A model generated the notes under the pieces. That model did no database searches and was not told the DNA's origin. It saw nothing but the letters and a program-made list of their open reading frames with translations. From positions 1,475,501 to 1,539,500 of the forward strand of contig NZ_CP150290.1 in assembly GCF_038051995.1 (NCBI RefSeq): a DNA stretch of 64,000 nucleotides, written 5' to 3'. Source of the DNA: Paenibacillus sp. FSL H8-0537. GTDB lineage: Bacteria; Bacillota; Bacilli; Paenibacillales; Paenibacillaceae. Below, piece by piece: positions 17,908-27,629 of this stretch (position 1 is its first letter; every line of letters begins with the position of its first letter). The translations under genes were made by a program, and so were the position numbers.

Positions 17908-19589
17908 GAGGCCACTGAAAAACTTACGTTTATAATTTGTTAAGATTTGTTTTAAATCAAAAAGGCGAAATTTCGTTCACATTGGAACGGAATATCGCCT
18001 TTCTCTTTATTCTTTTACTTTGAATCTTTCATGAGTGTAATGATTCGCTTGAGATTAACAGAAAATATGGCCATGGCACCTTGCATTTGCATGCCAACAA
18101 GACCCGAGGACGATGCAACATCATACCCGTGTCTATGCTTGAGTTCACTGTTTTTCGCTTCAATTTTATAACGTTCTTTCGATTTCTCCTTGAAATCATC
18201 ACTATTTTGAAATGCCTCATGTTCCTTATGTTCGGTGGATTTGATGGTTACAGAATAGGTTTTACTTTTCGCACCTTCTTTATAGCACCCGTCTTTCATT
18301 GGACATACTTTGCATTTTTCAATGTCAAACATGTAGGTATTCTTTTGGTTATTATTCATACCTTTCTTACCTGTGCGCGCTCTTTGAATCGCCATATGTC
18401 CAGCTTTACAAACGTACATACCTGCATCTTTATTAAACTCAAATTCCTCTTCTTTTTTACGAGTTCCTTGTGTGATATTAGGGTTTAATTTTGATATTAA
18501 TTGTAATTCGTTGTGATTGGCATACTGAATATTATCTTTTTCAGAATAGGCTGCATCTCCAATAACGGTATCGATCTTCATACCTGTGTCATGACTTTTT
18601 TCGATGAGAGTTTGAAGTTGTTTTCCATCATTCTTTTCACCCGTCGTAATCACCGCTGCTGTAATGATTCGTTCTTCATTCATTGCAAGATGTGTTTTAT
18701 ATCCGAAGAAAGAGGAGTCGGCTGTTTTGTGACCTAAACGTGCATCCGGATCATTTGCGAATTGAAGATGCTCTTCGTGATCTTCTACGATTTCTTTTAA
18801 ATAGTTCAGCTTTTCTTTTACTTTTGGGTATTCGCGAATCTTTTCTTCCTTTTCCACAGCCTGAATGACTTTTCGGCAATAGTCCAATTCATCTTCCAAT
18901 TTGTTTGTTGTTGTTTTTGAAGGGAATTTATCTTTCATCTTTTCATCCATTTGATAAACGGCTTTTCGTAGCAGCTTGGACTTCTCCATTAAAATCTCTT
19001 TGGGTGATTTTTGATTGTAACGCGCTTTTGAATGTGTGGCGTCTACAATAATCGCGGTACTTTTTATGATTTCTTTTTCCAATGCAATCGCTACTGTTTT
19101 TTGAATAAGTATGTCTAGTAGGTTTACATCTTTCAAACGAAGTTTTCGAAACTTCGTTAAAGAACTCGAATTAATGACGCCATCTTCCGGCGCCATATCC
19201 AAGAAATATTTAAAAGACATGTCATATTTCGATCGTTCTACAACATCCACATCGGATACATCGAAAATAGATTTCAATAATAAATATTTGAACATACGTA
19301 TAGGAGGTACTGCATTGCGACCGTTATCAAGGCAATATTTATTTTGTAATTCTTCATGGACAAAAGAAAAATCAACAAGGTCAATAATTTGGCGGAGCAT
19401 ATTATCTTTAGGTACAACTATATCGTAAATTCCCACATACGGGCTGAGGTTAAGAGTTTGTTGATTTGAAATCATCCGAGACACCGCCTAGAATTATTAC
19501 AGCTATTATACAGCAAAACAGAATACCCTTCCTCGCAAAATCGAGGAAAGGTATTCTATTTCTAAGGTGTGGACTTTTTCAGTGGCCTC
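17908..19589 (-). mobile_element. IS1182-type insertion sequence nested in the IS3 remnant
   Basis: 1682 bp bounded by perfect 15-bp inverted repeats GAGGCCACTGAAAAA (17908-17922) and TTTTTCAGTGGCCTC (19575-19589). GAATTCATC is present on both sides (17899-17907 and 19590-19598), a target duplication of 7-9 bp depending on where the IR is drawn. Without it the IS3 transposase reads on from TPDEF to RSHLLAA, which proves insertion inside IS3. Intact and probably recent. Confidence 0.92.
18015..19475 (-). CDS. IS1182-family transposase
   Basis: An intact ~486-residue DDE transposase. The N-terminal DUF772-like domain (residues ~15-120, NGRNAVPPIRMFKYLLLKS) is followed by the catalytic part with IIVDATHSKARY, IDTVIGDAAYSEKDN and the glutamate in ERYKIEAKNSELKHRHGYD. 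A Cys-rich zinc-finger-like insert (CKAGHMAIQ, KCKVCPMKDGCY) is present. ATG 19475 follows AGGCGG at proper spacing; a GTG 9 nt upstream is also possible. Confidence 0.93.
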   Translation of the reverse strand: MISNQQTLNLSPYVGIYDIVVPKDNMLRQIIDLVDFSFVHEELQNKYCLDNGRNAVPPIRMFKYLLLKSIFDVSDVDVVERSKYDMSFKYFLDMAPEDGVINSSSLTKFRKLRLKDVNLLDILIQKTVAIALEKEIIKSTAIIVDATHSKARYNQKSPKEILMEKSKLLRKAVYQMDEKMKDKFPSKTTTNKLEDELDYCRKVIQAVEKEEKIREYPKVKEKLNYLKEIVEDHEEHLQFANDPDARLGHKTADSSFFGYKTHLAMNEERIITAAVITTGEKNDGKQLQTLIEKSHDTGMKIDTVIGDAAYSEKDNIQYANHNELQLISKLNPNITQGTRKKEEEFEFNKDAGMYVCKAGHMAIQRARTGKKGMNNNQKNTYMFDIEKCKVCPMKDGCYKEGAKSKTYSVTIKSTEHKEHEAFQNSDDFKEKSKERYKIEAKNSELKHRHGYDVASSSGLVGMQMQGAMAIFSVNLKRIITLMKDSK

Positions 19590-19599
19590 GAATTCATCA

Positions 19600-20150
19600 G
19601 GAGTCATCTTTCAATGCTAGCGTTCGAAATTGTAGTGGGTCATGTAGGCATTGACCCGTAAACGTAGCTCTTTAAGAGATTTATAGTCTTTGTAGTTAAG
19701 CTCGTCCTTCATATGACCAAAAAACGTCTCCATAGACGCATTATCCCAGCAGTTTCCCTTACGAGAAATCGACTGTTTAAACCCAGTTTCAGCAATGAGG
19801 AGGCGGGTTTTAGGGTGTGTATTGTGCATACCCTGGTCGGAATGGAAGATGGCATCAGGATGAATATTGCCGTCCAGTCGTTTGAGTAAGCGAGTTTTGT
19901 CCGTTCAACCCATGATAACTCCAAAGAACAAGAGAGATAGTGCTCCAAAATCTGCCTCGTAGCACCATCCTTCACACAAGAAAGATACGCCCACTGACCA
20001 CTGCCATAGCGCATGTATGTAATGTCGGTAAGTAGGACTTTCTCGGGTTCTCCTTGATCGAACTTGCGCTCCAGAAGATTAGAACATGTACGATGTTCTT
20101 GCGTCGCTTTCGCCATTTTTCGATAGGGATTGGCTTAACGGATCGTAGCT
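19600..20150 (-). pseudogene. IS3-family orfB transposase, broken
   Basis: Two overlapping fragments in different frames (19709-20116 and 19617-19829) together cover the rve integrase core. The second catalytic Asp region and the CWDNASMETFF motif are in different frames, so no full-length protein can be made. Its last codons lie beyond the nested IS1182 element. Confidence 0.82.
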
Positions 20151-20652
20151 ACTAACCCGAACTTACGCATACGACGAATCTTTTTATGATTCATGACAAT
20201 GCCATTCAGGTTCTCTAGCCGCATTTTAATGACCAATGCACCTACTTTACAATTCAAAGCTACAAAATGCTCCTTAATAAGCTCTAAGTCGTTTTGATTG
20301 GCTATCTCACGCAGTTGGCGCGTTTCTTCAGTGCTGCGCCAACGGTAATAGCCGCTTGTACTTACTTCGGCAATTTCACATAAGTAGCGTGTTAAACGTC
20401 GTAAGTCATGCTTGCGAATCGTCTAGTTAATGAGCTGAAAGCGCTCGGAAGGCTTCAACTCCTTACTGCTTCGCCTTTCGAGCGCTTCTAGCTTTATTAA
20501 AAGTTCATTTTCCGCTTCGAGGAGTTTAGTCCGAGCGTCAGCTTCTCTTCTGCTGACGATTCACTCTTCGATCGTCTGCCTGTGCTTCCGATGCCTCTGC
20601 GCTCTTCTAGCAAGCTATCCTCACCGTACTTAGCATAGGTCTCCCTCCAGCG

Positions 20653-21168
20653 TTTATATAATGCTCACGTTGATAGAGCGAACAAGAGCAACGACTCGGT
20701 CTATGATTTTTTTAACAATGCGACGATGGGCTTGATCAGTGTACCCGGAGCGCTATGGGAGGAACATGTTGATCGGACGGCGAATCGGAATGAGTCGGTG
20801 TCTGCGTATTTGGATTATTTGAGTTTGGGCTTAACCGGAATGGTGCAGGGGGCGTTTGCCCCAGAAAATCCGAATTCCAAGGAGCATGTGCAGGATGTAA
20901 TCGGAGTGCTCGGCTTATTGTTCTCGGTTAAAGTGAAGGGGCCAGGAGGAATGGAACCGACGGTACCGAAAAGCCCAGAGGTTAAACCGGAGGGGGCAGG
21001 AAGTGGCCGAGGACTAGGATTTGGCAATCGGCTTGTGACCCCTGAGGGGATACATTTCATGGACTCATTTCCCAACGACAAGTCGCCAATTGAAGTCCCG
21101 AAAACAGACGTGCAGAAACGATATTTGGAAGAGATGGAGCGGCTGAAGCGAGAAGTTGAGGGGACTGG
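20653..21168 (+). repeat. Pre-toxin duplication, copy 2 (orphan cassette)
   Basis: Gapless 516-bp copy of 16325-16840. The left junction with the IS3 remnant is abrupt at TTTATATAATGC. The right edge is the beginning of a different toxin tip. Confidence 0.93.
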
Positions 21169-21733
21169 GAAATCTAATAGTGCAGATTCTAAGATAGGTA
21201 TAGTAAGTGAGGGTTCGGGTGGTCAAAATTTACTATCAAGTATAGGGAAAGTAGATAAAGCACCTCCAACAGTTAAATATTTGGAAGACGGTATTAGAAA
21301 TGAGCCGTTAGAGCATGGTCTGTTTTTCGATAAAGACGGCAATGTGATTGGTAGATTAATCTCTGATGGGGAACAAGCAAAAATCGATCTTTCTTCTTAT
21401 AAAGATATAGCAAAGGATACAACATTTACTCATAATCACCCTAGTAGCAGTAGGTTTAGTATTGCTGACCTAGAAACAGTGGTATATTTCGATATGGCAG
21501 AAATAAGAGCTGTGACTCCAAATGGGGTAACGTTTAGTATTAAGAGAGGAACTGGTGGATGGGCGATACATCCACTGGATGTTGAGAAAGTTTTTAAACA
21601 AACACAAAGAGAACTTTCCAGTGACCCTATGGTTCAAGCATTATTTAAAGAAGGTAACACAGAGGCAGTATGGGATATACTATATAGTAAAATGGCAGAG
21701 AAGATGGGAGGGGATTTTAGTGTTTTTAAATAA
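20726..21733 (+). CDS. Orphan toxin tip module: pre-toxin region plus HNHP-motif domain
   Basis: The frame is open from the IS3 junction (20654). The first ATG (20726) has no SD, so it looks like a displaced C-terminal cassette without expression signals rather than a full gene. After the shared pre-toxin part (to ~residue 148) comes a new ~185-residue domain containing FTHNHPSSSRFSIADLE. This resembles the JAMM/MPN metal motif HxHP...SxxD, but the H-to-S spacing is one residue shorter than the canonical x7. It could be a metallopeptidase-like or nuclease-like toxin; I do not assign an activity. Recombination through the 516-bp repeat would swap this tip onto the complete toxin gene upstream. 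Confidence 0.75.
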   Translation: MGLISVPGALWEEHVDRTANRNESVSAYLDYLSLGLTGMVQGAFAPENPNSKEHVQDVIGVLGLLFSVKVKGPGGMEPTVPKSPEVKPEGAGSGRGLGFGNRLVTPEGIHFMDSFPNDKSPIEVPKTDVQKRYLEEMERLKREVEGTGKSNSADSKIGIVSEGSGGQNLLSSIGKVDKAPPTVKYLEDGIRNEPLEHGLFFDKDGNVIGRLISDGEQAKIDLSSYKDIAKDTTFTHNHPSSSRFSIADLETVVYFDMAEIRAVTPNGVTFSIKRGTGGWAIHPLDVEKVFKQTQRELSSDPMVQALFKEGNTEAVWDILYSKMAEKMGGDFSVFK

Positions 21734-22223
21734 TGATGAAAGAATTAATTCGAAATTTCTTTATAGAAAACCTGTAGTTATTGGAATTTTGGACGATAGT
21801 GATAATGATCCCAATGATATGAGTTGGATGTTTGATAACTCGTGGGAATTGTTAAAGGTGAAATTTTCGGAAAGTTCATTTCAGGAGTTAGTTATAGGGT
21901 TAGTGGAAATATTTAGAAGGGGACAACTGAACTATTCATCACTTGGTGAAATGTTTGGAAACGACACTAATGTGGAAGAAGATGTCGAGAAAATAGTATA
22001 CAAAATAACTACTATTGAAAGAAATTTAAATGATATTATGAAGGTTGAGATGCATCTTGATCCTATGAATCGAAATATTAACGAACTATATTTGTATGTT
22101 CGGGAAGGGTCAGATATATTAACACTTAATGAAATGCTTGTCGAAAAATATGAAGGTTTATCTATAGATTTTAATGACAAGTTTATTATTACAGATAGAG
22201 ATTATAGGATCATCATTTTATGA
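21720..22223 (+). CDS. Putative immunity protein of the orphan toxin tip
   Basis: A 167-residue acidic protein of unknown family. The GTG start at 21720 overlaps the toxin end by 14 nt and has GGGAGGGG about 7 nt upstream. A longer frame back to 21555 lies inside the toxin and is a shadow. Assigned as immunity by position and coupling only. It is AT-rich like the toxin tip. Confidence 0.62.
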   Translation: MFLNNDERINSKFLYRKPVVIGILDDSDNDPNDMSWMFDNSWELLKVKFSESSFQELVIGLVEIFRRGQLNYSSLGEMFGNDTNVEEDVEKIVYKITTIERNLNDIMKVEMHLDPMNRNINELYLYVREGSDILTLNEMLVEKYEGLSIDFNDKFIITDRDYRIIIL

Positions 22224-22227
22224 AAAT

Positions 22228-22283
22228 GTAAGCGTAAAGCGGCTCGCATCTTGCAAACAAGGTGGGAGCTGTTTTGCGCTTAC
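22228..22283. other. Long imperfect hairpin after the orphan immunity gene
   Basis: Outer arms GTAAGCG / CGCTTAC and inner arms CTCGCATCTTG / CAAGGTGGGAG around CAAA. No T-run follows, so terminator function is doubtful. The rest of 22284-22531 shows nothing I recognise beyond short broken frames. Confidence 0.5.
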
Positions 22284-22531
22284 GTAAAAAGCAAAGGAAT
22301 CCGCTATTCTACGAGTATTACCATCGTAAATTAGATGAGTATGCGTAATGAGAAGGCTTGTTAATCATCTACAGCATGATGAAGAACAAGATACAGTATC
22401 AAGCGGTGGTAATTCTAACAGAGCGCAAAGCAATTGATAAAATGGTGGTAATTGGTATAACAATTATCACGTTCTTATTTCCAAGTTCAAGATTACAACT
22501 TAGGGGATGTGTAAAGATACACCGAGAGTGT

Positions 22532-22773
22532 TGTTAGACTAAAAAGTAGACACGGAGAACCGAGAATCGGATAAAATAGACCTATTCTAATTCGAGGTGA
22601 ACGAAGTGACAAAGAAACATTACGATCAAGCATTTAAAAGACAAGTCGTTCAGATGATTCAAGAAGAGGGGAAAACCGCCCTTCAGGTTGCAGAGGAATT
22701 AGGGCTGCACGTCAATACCGTGTATCGGTGGGTATCCGAAATCAAACAAGATGGTGGACAAGCCTTTTTTCCT
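22532..22773 (+). pseudogene. 5' fragment of a second IS3-family element (orfA start)
   Basis: A probable left end (TGTTAGACTAAAAAGTAGAC) is followed by a GTG-initiated orfA (22597 or 22606) with the HTH of IS3/IS911 orfA (YDQAFKRQVVQMI, TALQVAEELGLHVNTVYRWV). It breaks off after ~60 codons at the IS256 terminal repeat. The rest of this element is not on the other side of the IS256 copy. Confidence 0.75.
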
Positions 22774-24112
22774 GGGTCTGTCAATAATTTTGTGTAAACA
22801 CTCTTGAAGCAAAAATTAACGCAGGTGCTGACTGATCCGTTCAGGGAAAAAGATGGAGAGTTGGAGGAGCATTTGTCCCCAATTCTGCACACGTCCTGTC
22901 CACTTTCGGGTCACGTCCATGGTCGCCAAATAAAGCATTTTGAGGAGGGACTCGACGGTGGGGAAAATGCTTTTTCCCTTTGTCACTTTCCGAAGCTGAC
23001 GGTGGTAGCTCTCAATCATATTGGTCGTATAAATGAGTTTGCGAATCTCAGGTGGATATTTAAAATAGGTGGCGAGTTCATCCCAGTTGGTACGCCAAGA
23101 GCGCACCATGAGCTGGTATTTGCTTCCCCATTGTTCTTCAAAGCGATCTAATTCGAGTAAGGCTGCTTCTTCAGTGACCGCTTTGTAGATCGGCTTTAAG
23201 TCAGCCGTTACCTTTTTCAGATCCTTGTACGAAACGTAACGGATGGAGTTGCGGATTTGGTGAATGATACATTTCTGAATCTCGGTGTTCGGATAACAGG
23301 CCGAGATCGCCTGAGAGAAGCCCGTGAGGTTATCCACACAGGTGATCAGAATGTCCTGTACACCCCGGTTTTTAAGCTCGTTTAAGACACTGAGCCAAAA
23401 TTTAGCGGACTCATTTTCCCCAATCCACATGCCTAATACGTCCTTATTGCCATCTAAATCAATGCCAATGACCATGTAGGCTGCCTTGTTCACAATGGCT
23501 CCGTCTTGCTTCACTTTGTAATGAATCGCATCCATAAATACGACCGCGTAGTTGCCCTGCAACGGCCGATTCTGCCATTCTTTAATGAGGGGACGATTTT
23601 GTTCGTCACGTTCGAAATCATCGCGGGAGAGACGTCTATCCCGTATAGTTGGTGGAGATGGTCCCCAATATCCCTTGTGCTGACACCTTTCGCGTACATC
23701 GCGATGATTTGATCCTCAATACCGGTGACGGTGGATTGGTGCTTCTTCACAATCACGGGCTCAAACTCGCCATGACGATCACGAGGGACGGCAATCTCCA
23801 CCTCGCCGTATTCACTTGTTACGGTCTTTTTCGTTTTCCCGTTCCGGCTATTGCGTGTCGCTTTGCTTTTCACATCATGCTTCTCATAACCGAGCTCCGT
23901 ATCGAGCTCAGCCTCCAGCATGGATTGCAGCGTCTCTGCAAATAGCTCCTTCAAGGCCGACTGTACATCTTCCATCGTTTTGAGGTTGTTTTCCTTCACA
24001 AATGCCTTCACTTGTTCCTTATTGAATCTCGCCATCGGTGCCATCCTCTCAAACCAGCCTTTCTTCTATTGTAATCGGGTTTGAGAGTTTACACAGAATA
24101 TTTTACAGACTC
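22774..24112 (-). mobile_element. IS256-family insertion sequence
   Basis: Imperfect terminal inverted repeats: left GGGTCTGTCAATAATTTTG onward, right ends ATATTTTACAGACTC. Length 1339 bp. The flanks TTTTTCCT and GGTTAGTA do not form the 8-bp duplication usual for IS256. One side has therefore been rearranged or deleted after insertion, in line with the truncated IS3 element on its left. Confidence 0.85.
22816..24044 (-). pseudogene. IS256-family transposase with a one-base frameshift
   Basis: The N-terminal half (FNKEQVKAFVKENNL to YGIDVSPAMISNVTNKIVP) and C-terminal half (LIKEWQNRPLQGNYAVVFMDAIHYK to the end) are in different frames. A C4 run (plus-strand GGGG at 23589-23592) where five C would restore the frame explains it. 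The DDE residues in VVFMDAIH, ILITCVDNLTG and TTNMIESYHRQLRK are otherwise intact. It is either a very recent inactivation or a homopolymer sequencing error. Confidence 0.87.
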
Positions 24113-24273
24113 GGTTAGTACTACGAAAAATAATTATATGGGGGCTACCTAGTGCCGAATGAATCCATCATTTAACCAATAACACATCTAACCCGTGTAA
24201 TGCCCGTATGAAGATTTCGGCAATTTATTTGTAGGCATATCAAATGCTTGAAAAGTATAACCTAAATAACGCT

Positions 24274-24315
24274 AAAAAACAGGTCGATTATGGTCAGATA
24301 ATTGACCTGTTTTTT
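24274..24315. terminator. Terminator downstream of the SRPBCC gene
   Basis: 12-bp stem AAAAAACAGGTC / GACCTGTTTTTT, usable in both directions. The rest of the 24113-24344 gap shows nothing recognisable. Confidence 0.75.
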
Positions 24316-24344
24316 CTGTTAGAATTTTAGGGATATGTTTGTCT

Positions 24345-24830
24345 CTAAACCAATGTTGCCAACTGCTGCGCAAGACGCTCAAGCGTCGATTTTGCGCCTT
24401 CGATAGCTCCATATTCTTTGACTACTTTCTCTAATTCCTCCGCAGATTTGAACAGTGAACGCATGGTCAGCTCGGTCTCGCCATCTTGTTCCGCAAACGT
24501 AACCGTTACCCGAAAGTGCTCGGCATCCTCATGATCGTCATGGGAGTAAACGAGCCGCTCGGGGCTTACAACCTCAAGGTATGAAATTTTATTATCATAA
24601 TCAACACCGTCAGGGCCATGCATAATGTAGCTCCATACTCCGCCCGGCCTTACATCGATCTGCTGGATTGTAATGGTAAAGCCTTCGGGCCCCCACCATT
24701 GCTGCAAATGCGCGGCCTCTGTCCAGGTTTTGAATACAAGCTCACGGGATGCTTTGAACAGCCTGGTCACGGTAAGCTCCGGTCCATTGACCGCAGTAGT
24801 AGGGCTGCTAGCTGAATGGTTTTGCGACAT
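24345..24830 (-). CDS. SRPBCC/AHSA1-family protein
   Basis: A 161-residue START-like hydrophobic-cavity protein. Signatures seen are ASRELVFKTWTEAAHLQQWWGP, DVRPGGVWSYIMHGPDG and a closing helix ERLAQQL. Members often bind small hydrophobic ligands, but the ligand here is unknown. GGAGG is well spaced before ATG. It stands alone, between IS debris and a divergent chemoreceptor. A second family member (30451-30963) is paired with an ArsR regulator. Confidence 0.88.
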   Translation of the reverse strand: MSQNHSASSPTTAVNGPELTVTRLFKASRELVFKTWTEAAHLQQWWGPEGFTITIQQIDVRPGGVWSYIMHGPDGVDYDNKISYLEVVSPERLVYSHDDHEDAEHFRVTVTFAEQDGETELTMRSLFKSAEELEKVVKEYGAIEGAKSTLERLAQQLATLV

Positions 24831-24931
24831 TAGAAAATCCTCCGTTATTGTTAAAATGGTATTTGTTGGGAGGAGCTAGGGCTGTAATCGAACCAGCGGG
24901 TAGAAATTTGTCGAAAAAGTGTCGGACTGAT

Positions 24932-24958
24932 TAATAAGTCTCATACTTTTACCGATAT
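24932..24958 (+). promoter_or_regulatory. Sigma-D-like promoter of the chemoreceptor gene
   Basis: TAAT (24932-24935), 15-nt spacer, ACCGATAT (24951-24958), against the Bacillus sigma-D consensus TAAA-N15-GCCGATAT. The next eight bases AGTTACTA are identical to those after the promoter at 36823-36848. Confidence 0.82.
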
Positions 24959-25000
24959 AGTTACTAAACAAAAATCATTGTTAAAAAAAGGGGATAACTC

Positions 25001-27019
25001 ATGGCTTTAAAAAACTCGCGTTTTATTCGCGCACTACTCACATTCTGTTCCCTCCGTCAGACAGCCGGGCGAATTGTGCTATCTACACTGCTTATCGTCA
25101 TTGTCTGTGTTTCGGTACTGTCGTTTACGTTTTATGCTCCCACCTCTAATGAGGTCAGGAGCCAATCGGAGAAGCAAATGGAGTTGAATACGAGGCTGCT
25201 GGCCAAGGAAGTTGACAGCAGAATGAAAGAGAAGCAGACCATCATTAAAATGCTTGCGGAGCAAGGAGCAGAGCTAGGCGATGACAAACAGAAGCATATC
25301 GACTTGCTTGCCAAGTCACAGAAGCTGCATCCTGAATTCACAACGATTTTGTATTCGGCTGATACGACGGGAAAGCTTGCAATTGATTCGACCGGCAAGG
25401 AATATGACTTATCTGAGCGTCCCTATGTAAAAGAGATTCAGGCAGGACGCGCTTACGTCTCTGACCCGATTATTTCTAAAGTAGATAATCAGCTTGGCGT
25501 TGGTATTGGTGCTCCTATAATGAAGGATGGTCAGCCCGTTGGCTTTTATACAGCAGGATATCCGATTAGTGAGGTTGTCGATAACATTGCTCGCTTTGAG
25601 CAAGGCGAGACGGGAAGAGCGCTTTTGACGACTGCGGATGGAACGTTTATTTATTATCCGGATGAGTCCTTTATATTAAACAATAAGATTGCCGATTTGA
25701 ACAACCCTGTACTGGATGAAGGATTCGCTGATGCGATTCAGGGCAATTACAAGGCCATTCATTTCCATGAATCAGGGGTCGACCAGTTATCCTATTTAAC
25801 CAAAACGGATCTCAATTGGATCGTTATCACCTATGTGCATGAAAGCGAGTTTTTAAAATCGGTTAATGATTTGCTGAAGCTCATAATAATCGTAGGGCTG
25901 ATCATTGTTGTGGGAGCGTTGCTGCTCAGCATTTTGATAGCGCTCAGAATTGTGCATCCTATCCGTCAATTGACACACGGAATTGATCTGCTGGCACAAG
26001 GCGATCTCACGTATCGCATTCCGACCAAAGGCAAAAACGATATTAGCGTGGCTCTTCATTCTTTTAATGCAGCAGGAGATCAAATGCATCAATTAATGAA
26101 GGGCGTTGCAGGCTTATCCGAGCAATTGACGGAGTCTGCGAAGCAGCTTGCGGCAGGTGCTGATCAAGGTGCTCATGCAGCGCAGAGCATTTCCGAGGCG
26201 ATTATGGTCGTGGCCGAAAGCTCGGAGCGGCAAACGTCGAGCGTACAAGATGGCAGCGATGCAGCGGAAAATATTGCTGTGCAAATTAACGGTGTTGCTG
26301 CACATAGCTCAGATGTATCTGCCATTGCCTCTGAGGCCTCTACCCTGGCAACAGACGGCTCAGCCGCTATGAATCAGCTTGGTGGAAAAATGGACGAGAT
26401 GGAGCTCGGCATTCGCGAGTTGTCCGGCACGATTCAAGATCTTAGCGGCTTGTCCGCTAAAATTGGCGAGGTTGTGGGCAGCATCAGCAACATCGCTCGC
26501 CAGACGAATATTCTCTCCTTGAATGCGGCGATTGAAGCATCGCGCTCTGGTGAAGCTGGGCGAGGTTTTGCTGTCGTTGCTGATGAAATTCGGAAGCTGG
26601 CTGGACAGTCGATGGCATCCGCAGAGCAAATTGCCGGCTTCATTGGCAGCATTCAGCTTGAGATTAAGCGGACCCTTCACGCGTCTGAACAGACAGTTGA
26701 GCAAGCAGCCCAAGGCAAACAAGCCGGAGAAGCGGCGAATGAGTTATTTACGCATATTCGCTCATCTGTGGAACAGGTTGCAGACAGCATTCGAAGTGTT
26801 TCGACCGCAGCTGAGGAAATCGTCTCTGGTACAGGAAGCTTGGTTGACTCCATTCGTCATATTGCCGATTCCGCCAGCGAAACCGCTGCTGAATCTGAAA
26901 ATGTATCGGCTGCCGCACAGCAGCAAATGGCATCAATGGAGGAAGTCGCTTCCTCCTCGGCGGAGCTCGCTAACATGGCAGAGAAGCTTCGCACACAAAT
27001 TGATCAATTTAAGCTATAG
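25001..27019 (+). CDS. Methyl-accepting chemotaxis protein with periplasm-side Cache domain
   Basis: A transmembrane receptor of 672 residues. TM1 is at ~27-47, an extracytoplasmic Cache-type domain at ~50-285 ([38 protein letters not shown]), TM2 at ~290-317, then HAMP and a long signalling coiled coil. The conserved tip [20 protein letters not shown] is present. It signals to CheA/CheW; the ligand is unknown. A sigma-D-like promoter precedes it, and a terminator follows. Confidence 0.92.
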   Translation: MALKNSRFIRALLTFCSLRQTAGRIVLSTLLIVIVCVSVLSFTFYAPTSNEVRSQSEKQMELNTRLLAKEVDSRMKEKQTIIKMLAEQGAELGDDKQKHIDLLAKSQKLHPEFTTILYSADTTGKLAIDSTGKEYDLSERPYVKEIQAGRAYVSDPIISKVDNQLGVGIGAPIMKDGQPVGFYTAGYPISEVVDNIARFEQGETGRALLTTADGTFIYYPDESFILNNKIADLNNPVLDEGFADAIQGNYKAIHFHESGVDQLSYLTKTDLNWIVITYVHESEFLKSVNDLLKLIIIVGLIIVVGALLLSILIALRIVHPIRQLTHGIDLLAQGDLTYRIPTKGKNDISVALHSFNAAGDQMHQLMKGVAGLSEQLTESAKQLAAGADQGAHAAQSISEAIMVVAESSERQTSSVQDGSDAAENIAVQINGVAAHSSDVSAIASEASTLATDGSAAMNQLGGKMDEMELGIRELSGTIQDLSGLSAKIGEVVGSISNIARQTNILSLNAAIEASRSGEAGRGFAVVADEIRKLAGQSMASAEQIAGFIGSIQLEIKRTLHASEQTVEQAAQGKQAGEAANELFTHIRSSVEQVADSIRSVSTAAEEIVSGTGSLVDSIRHIADSASETAAESENVSAAAQQQMASMEEVASSSAELANMAEKLRTQIDQFKL

Positions 27020-27074
27020 AAGGTTGATCGGTAAAAGGTGAGAGCTAAAGGTAAAAGAAAATAGGTAAAACGAC

Positions 27075-27135
27075 AAAAAACCGTTTCTTTGTTAAAGGCA
27101 AGCTTAGCCTGCCATTAACGAAAGGAACGGTTTTT
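27075..27135 (+). terminator. Rho-independent terminator after the chemoreceptor
   Basis: Long stem: AAAAACCGTT..CTTTGTTAA pairs with TTAACGAAAGGAACGGTTTTT, with a T-run. Confidence 0.82.
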
Positions 27136-27231
27136 GTTGATGGCGCAAGTAGATCGGTATAACTTTCGAGCTCTCAATGCCTGCGAGTTTTGCTAAGAGT
27201 ACGCGGCTTAGGCTACTCACTCTTTTTTCAA

Positions 27232-27420
27232 GGACTGAGTTTCCGCTATTTTGGCTTTTAAACTGAATTTAGACCGTAAGCGGACAGGAAAGCCGCTATT
27301 GCCCTCATTATTTCGTCGGATTGATCATCTGCAGCACATTAGCGTCTCCTGAGTCCGCAGCCTGTGCCATAACCCGCGATTCTGTCGAAATAGCTGCTGC
27401 TGTGTCCACCAAATCTATTT
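27232..27420. repeat. Dispersed intergenic repeat A, copy 1
   Basis: About 190 bp that recurs in the same orientation at 49217-49410 with high identity. Shared blocks include TTCCGCTATTTTGGCTTTTA, AGCGGACAGGAAA, CCGCTATTGCCC, CTCCTGAGTCCGCA, TGCCATAACCC and AAATAGCTGCT. No coding potential. It ends next to the CRISPR relic. Confidence 0.85.
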
Positions 27421-27463
27421 AAGTGCGACTGTTTTCGGATGAAAAGATAGGTGCGGTTAGGCA

Positions 27464-27629
27464 GCTTCAATCCACGCGCCCCATATGGAGTGCGACAAAT
27501 ATTACGATATTAGCGGTAAACGTAGGGAGAGTTTCAATCTATGCACCCCATACGGAGTGCGACGCGAAGAAGATCCCTTGTGTCGTATTTATGGATGTTT
27601 CAATCCACGTACCCCATACGGAGTGCGAC
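27464..27629 (-). CRISPR. Degenerate CRISPR relic, three repeats, opposite orientation to the main array
   Basis: Three 33-bp repeats (27464-27496, 27531-27563, 27597-27629) separated by 34- and 33-bp spacers. Read on the minus strand they match the repeat of the array at 46556 with 2, 3 and 4 mismatches, rising away from the leader. All three share ATGGGG where the main array has ATGGAG, so they may derive from a sister locus. No cas gene is near. Confidence 0.9.

Larger units (their letters stand above)
17826..20652 (-). mobile_element. IS3-family remnant, interrupted by an IS1182-type element and truncated at its 5' end
   Basis: On the minus strand, pieces of orfA (WRETYAKYGEDSLLEERRG at the 20652 edge), the orfB core (LLTDITYMRYGSGQWAYL; GNCWDNASMETFFGHMKDEL) and, beyond the nested element, the orfB end (MTPDEFRSHLLAA then stop, ~17860-17907) can be followed. 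The frame is broken by a shift near 19830 and an in-frame stop near 20140. The 3' end is near TGAACTGTAACC at 17826. The 5' end and the start of orfA are missing, because the element is fused directly to the toxin repeat at 20653. Not functional. Confidence 0.82.
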
